From Deltaproteobacteria bacterium UBA4427 (lineage in GTDB: Bacteria > Myxococcota_A > UBA9160 > UBA4427): DNA of 37,993 nt. Of the stretch, positions 34,527 to 37,993 are shown piece after piece; the stretch's first letter is position 1; each line of letters begins with the position of its first letter. The notes below the pieces were generated by a model. It did not search any database and was not told the DNA's origin. It worked only from the letters and a program-made list of their open reading frames with translations. Position numbers and translations under genes: made by a program. Location: positions 1,105-39,097 of the forward strand of contig DGPZ01000140.1 of assembly GCA_002390675.1 (NCBI GenBank), written 5' to 3'.

Positions 34527-35366
34527 TTAGCCGTCCGAAAAGAATCCGAACAGCGCTTCGAGCAGCCGCTCGGGTTGCTCTTCCGCAATCCAATGGGCGC
34601 AGCCGGGAATCACGCCTCCTTCAACGTTATTCGCCACATGTTCAAGGGACGCCTGCACCCCCGCGCCGAAGCTGATCTCCCCACCTAACGCGAGAACCGG
34701 CATCTCAAGCTTTATTTTGGCGTTTTCTTGATTGTGCTTTAGATCAGTCGGAAGCGCCCCGTAGTGCGCCATGCTCGCGCGCATAGCGCCCGGCGCGGAA
34801 AACGCGGCGACGTATTCATCGATGTCCTGCAGCGTAAATGCGCCGGGGTTGTAACAGTCACGATAAAAATGCGTGAGGAAGGTTCGCTCGCGGCCCGTGA
34901 CGAGCGCAATCGCTATATCCGGGCGCGCGTTAAAGGAGAGGTGAAAGAGCCGTTTGTAGAATTCGTTCTGCTCTGCTTCATCGATCGTGATCGCGACGTC
35001 GAGAATCACCAACTTTCGAACATCTTCGGGATGCGCCGACGCGTAGGCGTAAGCCGTAGGGCCGCCGAAATCGTGCCCCACGAGAAAGATTTTCTCGAAC
35101 CCCAGCGAAGCCACGAGCGCGTGAATATCCGCAGCCACCGTTCGTTTGTCGTACCCGTCGAGAGGCTTCGAAGATTGCCCGAACCCGCGCAGATCGGGAG
35201 CGATCACGGTGTACTTCTCGGCAAGGGCCGGAATCACCTTACGCCACATGTACCAGGTCTGAGGCCAGCCATGCAGCAACACAACGGGATCGCCCTCCCC
35301 CGCGCGCACGTAGTGGATCTGCTGACCATTCACGAAAGCCATATGGTGATCGAAGTCGGAAAACAT
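34527..35366 (-). CDS. Alpha/beta hydrolase, epoxide hydrolase-like
   Basis: 279 residues from ATG 35366 (MFSDF); an ATG at 35510 exists, but that part overlaps the divergent DUF3237 start region and has no clear motif. Seen: HGWP at 32-35 (oxyanion loop), DLRGFGQSSKP, GHDFGG with nucleophile Asp99, and GCAHWIAEEQPE with catalytic His258. The Asp nucleophile in GHDFGG and the HGWP loop fit the epoxide hydrolase or haloalkane dehalogenase branch rather than Ser esterases. Predicted to open an epoxide or remove a halogen. It is divergent from the DUF3237 gene at 35513, 146 bases away, and lies upstream of the molybdenum operon on the same strand but is separated by a long gap. Confidence 0.88.
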   Translation of the reverse strand: MFSDFDHHMAFVNGQQIHYVRAGEGDPVVLLHGWPQTWYMWRKVIPALAEKYTVIAPDLRGFGQSSKPLDGYDKRTVAADIHALVASLGFEKIFLVGHDFGGPTAYAYASAHPEDVRKLVILDVAITIDEAEQNEFYKRLFHLSFNARPDIAIALVTGRERTFLTHFYRDCYNPGAFTLQDIDEYVAAFSAPGAMRASMAHYGALPTDLKHNQENAKIKLEMPVLALGGEISFGAGVQASLEHVANNVEGGVIPGCAHWIAEEQPERLLEALFGFFSDG

Positions 35367-35512
35367 GACTCGAATGCTAGCCCGACGCGCCGTTGTGTCC
35401 CGGGGTCTAATGGGATTCATTCTCCACTCGCGAAAGGCCGGTGCCGCACGCGTGTCACTCGAACACAAACTGTTCAAATTTCCCAACTCGCCCGGACCCG
35501 GAGAAGCCAAAA

Positions 35513-35968
35513 ATGAAGCTCGTCCACCTATTCACTATGAAAGCCACCGTCGATGCGCCAACCGAGATCGGCCCTATGCCGATCGGAACGCGACGAATTT
35601 TCAATGCGACCGGAGGAAGCTTCGCAGGCGACCGTCTTTCTGGAGAAATTCTTCCCGGCGGCGGGGAGTGGTTCTTGGACGCAGGCAAAGGCTTCGGCCA
35701 AGTCGATGTGCGCCTCATGCTTCGCACTGACGACGGAGCCTCCATCTATCTACGCTATTCAGGCGTGATGGATTTCAACGAAGCGGTCGGCGCAAAATTA
35801 GCGGCGGGCCAGTCGACGGAATTCGGCGACAACCGCTTCCTCACGCAAGTGCGGTTTGAATGCGCGCACCCCGGGTACGAGTGGCTCTCGACTACGATCG
35901 CCGTTGGCGAGGGTCGAATGCATCCCGATTGCGTCGAGTACGCGGTCTATGAAGTCGCTCACGGCTAG
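35513..35968 (+). CDS. DUF3237 (UPF0311) family protein
   Basis: 151-residue protein with a predicted beta-barrel. The start at 35513 (MKLVHLF) follows GGAGAAGCCAAAA. Seen: GTRRIFNATGGSFAGDRLSGEILPGG (written in two parts: GTRRIFNATGGSF and AGDRLSGEILPGG), GGEWFLDAGKGFGQVDVRLMLRTDDGA, IYLRYSGV and EYAVYEV at the end. This is the DUF3237 pattern. No biochemical role is established that I can name; members often occur with aromatic or lipid catabolic genes. It is convergent with purK. Confidence 0.85.
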   Translation: MKLVHLFTMKATVDAPTEIGPMPIGTRRIFNATGGSFAGDRLSGEILPGGGEWFLDAGKGFGQVDVRLMLRTDDGASIYLRYSGVMDFNEAVGAKLAAGQSTEFGDNRFLTQVRFECAHPGYEWLSTTIAVGEGRMHPDCVEYAVYEVAHG

Positions 35969-36005
35969 GCGCGGGGCCACGCGGACTTCTAACCGATATC
36001 CCGGC

Positions 36006-37106
36006 CTAACGTGCCGACCGATCTCCAACGACCCCGAGAACTTCTGCAATTCGGGTCTCGAGAACCTCGCGGCTGGGAGCCACGACGGTCACATGTCCGA
36101 GCTTTCGCCCGGGTGCGGCGCTCTTCCCGTAGACGTGGAGCGAAATTCCATCGCGACCCTTGAGCGCGGTCATCGAGGGCACGTCACTTACAAGATTCAC
36201 CATGGCAGCGAAGCCCTCGGTATCGGTCACGCCTAGCGGAAGTCCTGCGACCGCTCGCATGTGATTTTCGAACTGGCTCGTCGGGGCGCCCTCGATCGTC
36301 CAATGTCCCGAGTTATGAACGCGGCAGGCCATCTCGTTCGCAACCAAGCGACCGTCTATCTGAAAAAATTCGACGACCAACACACCCACGTAGTCGAGGC
36401 GGCTCATAATCGCCTCGAGGCCTGATTCCGCTTGGGTTCGAAGGTCATCCGAGACATCCGGAGCCGGAGCGCGTGAGATATGCAGAATGCCACCTTCGTG
36501 GACGTTCTCCGTTGCGGGCCATGAACGTATTTCGCCTTCGCGACCCCGTACAGCAATCAGTGAGACTTCCCGGTCGAAAGGTACGAAGCCTTCAAGAATA
36601 AGCGCTTGCCCGCCAAGCTCGATCCAAGCCGCGTCGACATCAGCGCTCGATCGCAGCACGGCTTGGCCGCGACCGTCATATCCGAAGCGCCGCGTCTTCA
36701 CGACCGCCGGCAGCCCAATCTCGGTGATAGCGCGATCCAAATCTTCCCGGGTATCGACCTGCGCGAAGGGCGCGGTCTCGATTCCCAAATCGTGAAAGAA
36801 ATTTTTCTCGATGATGCGATCGCCTGAGATGACTAACGCATCAGGAGATGGGTGAACCGCCGTGTCATGCTGAAGGCATTCGACCGCCTCTGCTGGCACG
36901 TTCTCGAATTCGTAGGTGACGACGTCGCATTGCGAGAGTTCGGCGAGCGCAGACTCGTCAACCCAATCCGCAACGAGATGCCTCGTCACCTGCCCTGCGA
37001 CCGCATCGGGTTTGGGATCGAGGACGAGGGTCTCGAGAGAAATCGCGTGCGCCGCGTCAGCCAGCATATGCCCGAGCTGACCGCCGCCAAGAATCCCGAC
37101 CTTCAT
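36006..37106 (-). CDS. purK: N5-carboxyaminoimidazole ribonucleotide synthase PurK
   Basis: 366-residue ATP-grasp enzyme of purine synthesis. It makes N5-carboxyaminoimidazole ribonucleotide from AIR, ATP and bicarbonate. The start at 37106 (MKVGILGGGQLG) follows GGGAGCTGATCTCAAT. Seen: GILGGGQLGHMLA at 4-16, YEFENVP, VVKTRRFGYDGRGQ (ATP-grasp), and AVNEMACRVHNSGHWT-like ATP/Mg region read as VANEMACRVHNSGHWT. It follows purE by seven bases, so the two are co-transcribed and probably coupled. The stop codon TAG lies in GTTAGGC. Confidence 0.95.
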   Translation of the reverse strand: MKVGILGGGQLGHMLADAAHAISLETLVLDPKPDAVAGQVTRHLVADWVDESALAELSQCDVVTYEFENVPAEAVECLQHDTAVHPSPDALVISGDRIIEKNFFHDLGIETAPFAQVDTREDLDRAITEIGLPAVVKTRRFGYDGRGQAVLRSSADVDAAWIELGGQALILEGFVPFDREVSLIAVRGREGEIRSWPATENVHEGGILHISRAPAPDVSDDLRTQAESGLEAIMSRLDYVGVLVVEFFQIDGRLVANEMACRVHNSGHWTIEGAPTSQFENHMRAVAGLPLGVTDTEGFAAMVNLVSDVPSMTALKGRDGISLHVYGKSAAPGRKLGHVTVVAPSREVLETRIAEVLGVVGDRSAR

Positions 37107-37113
37107 ATTGAGA

Positions 37114-37665
37114 TCAGCTCCCGCGCTTCGCGGCTTTCGCCGGCGACGGCTCGACAGAGGGATCAGGATGAGACAGCACGTCCGCTGTCTGTTGCGCGCG
37201 CCATTCGATAAGGCGCTTCTGCACGCCTCCATCTGTCGTCGCGATCATTCCGGCTGCGAGGAGTCCAGCGTTCTTCGCGCCCGAATTGCCAATCGCGAGC
37301 GTGCCAACGGGAACGCCACCCGGCATCTGGGCAATTGAAAGCAGCGAGTCCAGGCCGCTTAAGGCCTTGCTCTGAACGGGCACGCCCAGAACCGGAATCC
37401 AGGTCTTCGCGGCAAGCATCCCGGGCAGATGTGCGGCGCCGCCGGCGCCGGCGATGATGACCCGAAGGCCACGCTCGGCCGCCGTCTCCGCATATTCGAA
37501 GAGCAGATCTGGGGTGCGATGTGCCGAAACCACGCGGGTCTCGAAGGGAACTTCCAGAGTTTCCAGCACGGATGCAGCATGCTCCATGGTCGGCCAGTCC
37601 GACTTGGAACCCATCACGATCCCAACCAGGGTCTCGTCGCTGTTCTCTTTGCTTCGATTCGCCAC
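37114..37665 (-). CDS. purE: N5-carboxyaminoimidazole ribonucleotide mutase PurE
   Basis: 183-residue mutase that moves the carboxyl group of N5-CAIR to C4 in purine synthesis. It reads from GTG 37665, with GGAGGAAGATTCCG immediately upstream; no ATG is near. Seen: VMGSKSDWPTM, VVSAHRTP (catalytic His), GAGGAAHLPGMLAA and PVLGVPV, all family hallmarks. The C-terminal ~20 residues are a charged, Pro- and Ala-rich tail not needed for the fold. It is the first gene of a purE-purK pair. An 11-base tandem repeat lies 46-79 bases upstream of the start (37712-37744). Confidence 0.95.
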   Translation of the reverse strand: MANRSKENSDETLVGIVMGSKSDWPTMEHAASVLETLEVPFETRVVSAHRTPDLLFEYAETAAERGLRVIIAGAGGAAHLPGMLAAKTWIPVLGVPVQSKALSGLDSLLSIAQMPGGVPVGTLAIGNSGAKNAGLLAAGMIATTDGGVQKRLIEWRAQQTADVLSHPDPSVEPSPAKAAKRGS

Positions 37666-37711
37666 CGGAATCTTCCTCCGCCCACCTTCTGACAGCCGCT
37701 CTTCGGCCGCA

Positions 37712-37744
37712 ACTATGTCGCCACTATGCCGCCACTATGCCGCC
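37712..37744. repeat. 11-bp tandem repeat, three copies
   Basis: ACTATGTCGCC then ACTATGCCGCC twice, without gaps; the first copy differs by one base. It lies in the non-coding region between purE (start 37665, minus strand) and the gene starting at 37866 (plus strand). Related sequences GGCATAGCGC and GGGTATAGCGC follow at about 37760-37785. Possible operator array or polymorphic repeat. Confidence 0.6.
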
Positions 37745-37865
37745 GAAAAGCCCAATCGGCTGGCATAGCGCAGGCCGGGGGTATAGCGCGCGGATGAAGC
37801 TCGCGAAAACCACCCCTCCTGGGCCCAGCGACCCGGAGCCCAGCTCGAGGCGGTAGACTCGCCCC

Positions 37866-37993
37866 ATGGATTTTCGAGCCTGTATTTTTTCGCGCCTACG
37901 AAGATCGGCGGCATCTTTCGCGCTCTTGCCGACGCTTCTCGCCAGCCTGACGCTGATTGGTGTTGGGTTCTCTTACGCGGAGCTTGTTTCGAC
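37866..37993 (+). CDS. Start of a secreted or membrane protein (3' end outside window)
   Basis: An ATG at 37866 opens a frame that runs to the window edge without a stop. The first 43 residues form a signal peptide pattern: a charged N-region (MDFRACIFSRLRRS), a hydrophobic core (FALLPTLLASLTLIGVGF) and a small-residue end near SYA. A GAGGCGG sequence lies a little far upstream. The rest of the protein is not in the window, so no family can be given. Confidence 0.5.
   Translation, partial: MDFRACIFSRLRRSAASFALLPTLLASLTLIGVGFSYAELVS

Noticed and set aside
37795..37857. 20-codon frame (MKLAKTTPPGPS...) just upstream of the partial secreted-protein gene
   Set aside because: No ribosome site of note and Pro/Ser-rich; could be a leader peptide but nothing supports it.
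1..37993. Mobile element, CRISPR array, tRNA or rRNA
   Set aside because: No transposase or integrase motif, no regularly spaced repeats, and no tRNA or rRNA signature was recognised on either strand.

Overview
This window is about 38 kb of gene-dense, GC-rich (roughly 60%) bacterial chromosome. The organism looks Gram-negative: there is a predicted beta-barrel outer-membrane protein and two predicted lipoproteins. The gene content (crotonases, several SDRs, a Baeyer-Villiger-type monooxygenase, phytanoyl-CoA dioxygenase, sulfotransferase, acyl-CoA-type phosphotransferase, repeated N-acyl-D-amino-acid deacylases) resembles uncultured deltaproteobacterial/Myxococcota-like or Binatota-like lineages, with an overlap in lipid catabolism with mycobacteria. 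That placement is inference; no rRNA or other phylogenetic marker is present. I see no tRNA, rRNA, CRISPR, insertion sequence or phage gene.

Layout. (1) 1-3488, minus strand: an apparent operon of N-acyl-D-amino-acid deacylase, crotonase and SDR. The crotonase reading frame is broken by one in-frame TAG 39 codons before its natural end. (2) 3489-4151 is a gene-poor stretch, followed by a small DoxX-like membrane protein, an SDR and, divergently, a flavin monooxygenase. (3) 7080-14062, minus strand: beta-barrel protein, large PKD-repeat lipoprotein, luciferase-like flavin oxidoreductase and a lipoprotein amidohydrolase of the YtcJ type. (4) 14207-16605, plus strand: sulfotransferase and phosphotransferase, convergent on an NAD(P)-binding protein across a strong hairpin. 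(5) 17426-25719: a second and a third deacylase paralogue around an Old Yellow Enzyme/dienoyl-CoA reductase-like protein and an SCP2-like/PhyH fusion, then another SDR. (6) 25833-28228: cupin, PPi-type phosphofructokinase, MaoC-like hydratase. (7) 28399-34153, minus strand: a six-gene molybdenum hydroxylase operon (FAD subunit, 2Fe-2S subunit, Mo subunit, MoaD-XdhC fusion, XdhC Rossmann protein, MocA-like nucleotidyltransferase). (8) 34527-37665: alpha/beta hydrolase, DUF3237 protein, purK and purE. A secreted protein starts at the right edge.

How it works together. Most genes fit breakdown of hydrophobic or N-acylated substrates: oxygenation (FMO/BVMO, LLM, PhyH), alcohol/ketone interconversion (SDRs), CoA-ester chemistry (crotonases, MaoC, OYE/FadH-like) and hydrolysis (four amidohydrolases, one alpha/beta hydrolase). 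The molybdenum operon adds a hydroxylase of unknown substrate with its own maturation proteins. The most unusual item is a protein with a complete 80-residue MoaD sulfur-carrier domain ending in Gly-Gly, fused in frame to the N-terminal XdhC/CoxI domain. Other notable points are the amber-interrupted crotonase, a Cys-to-His change in the Fe-S motif of the OYE-like enzyme, a His-to-Asp change in the BVMO fingerprint, and an over-represented heptamer GCCTAAC/GTTAGGC.
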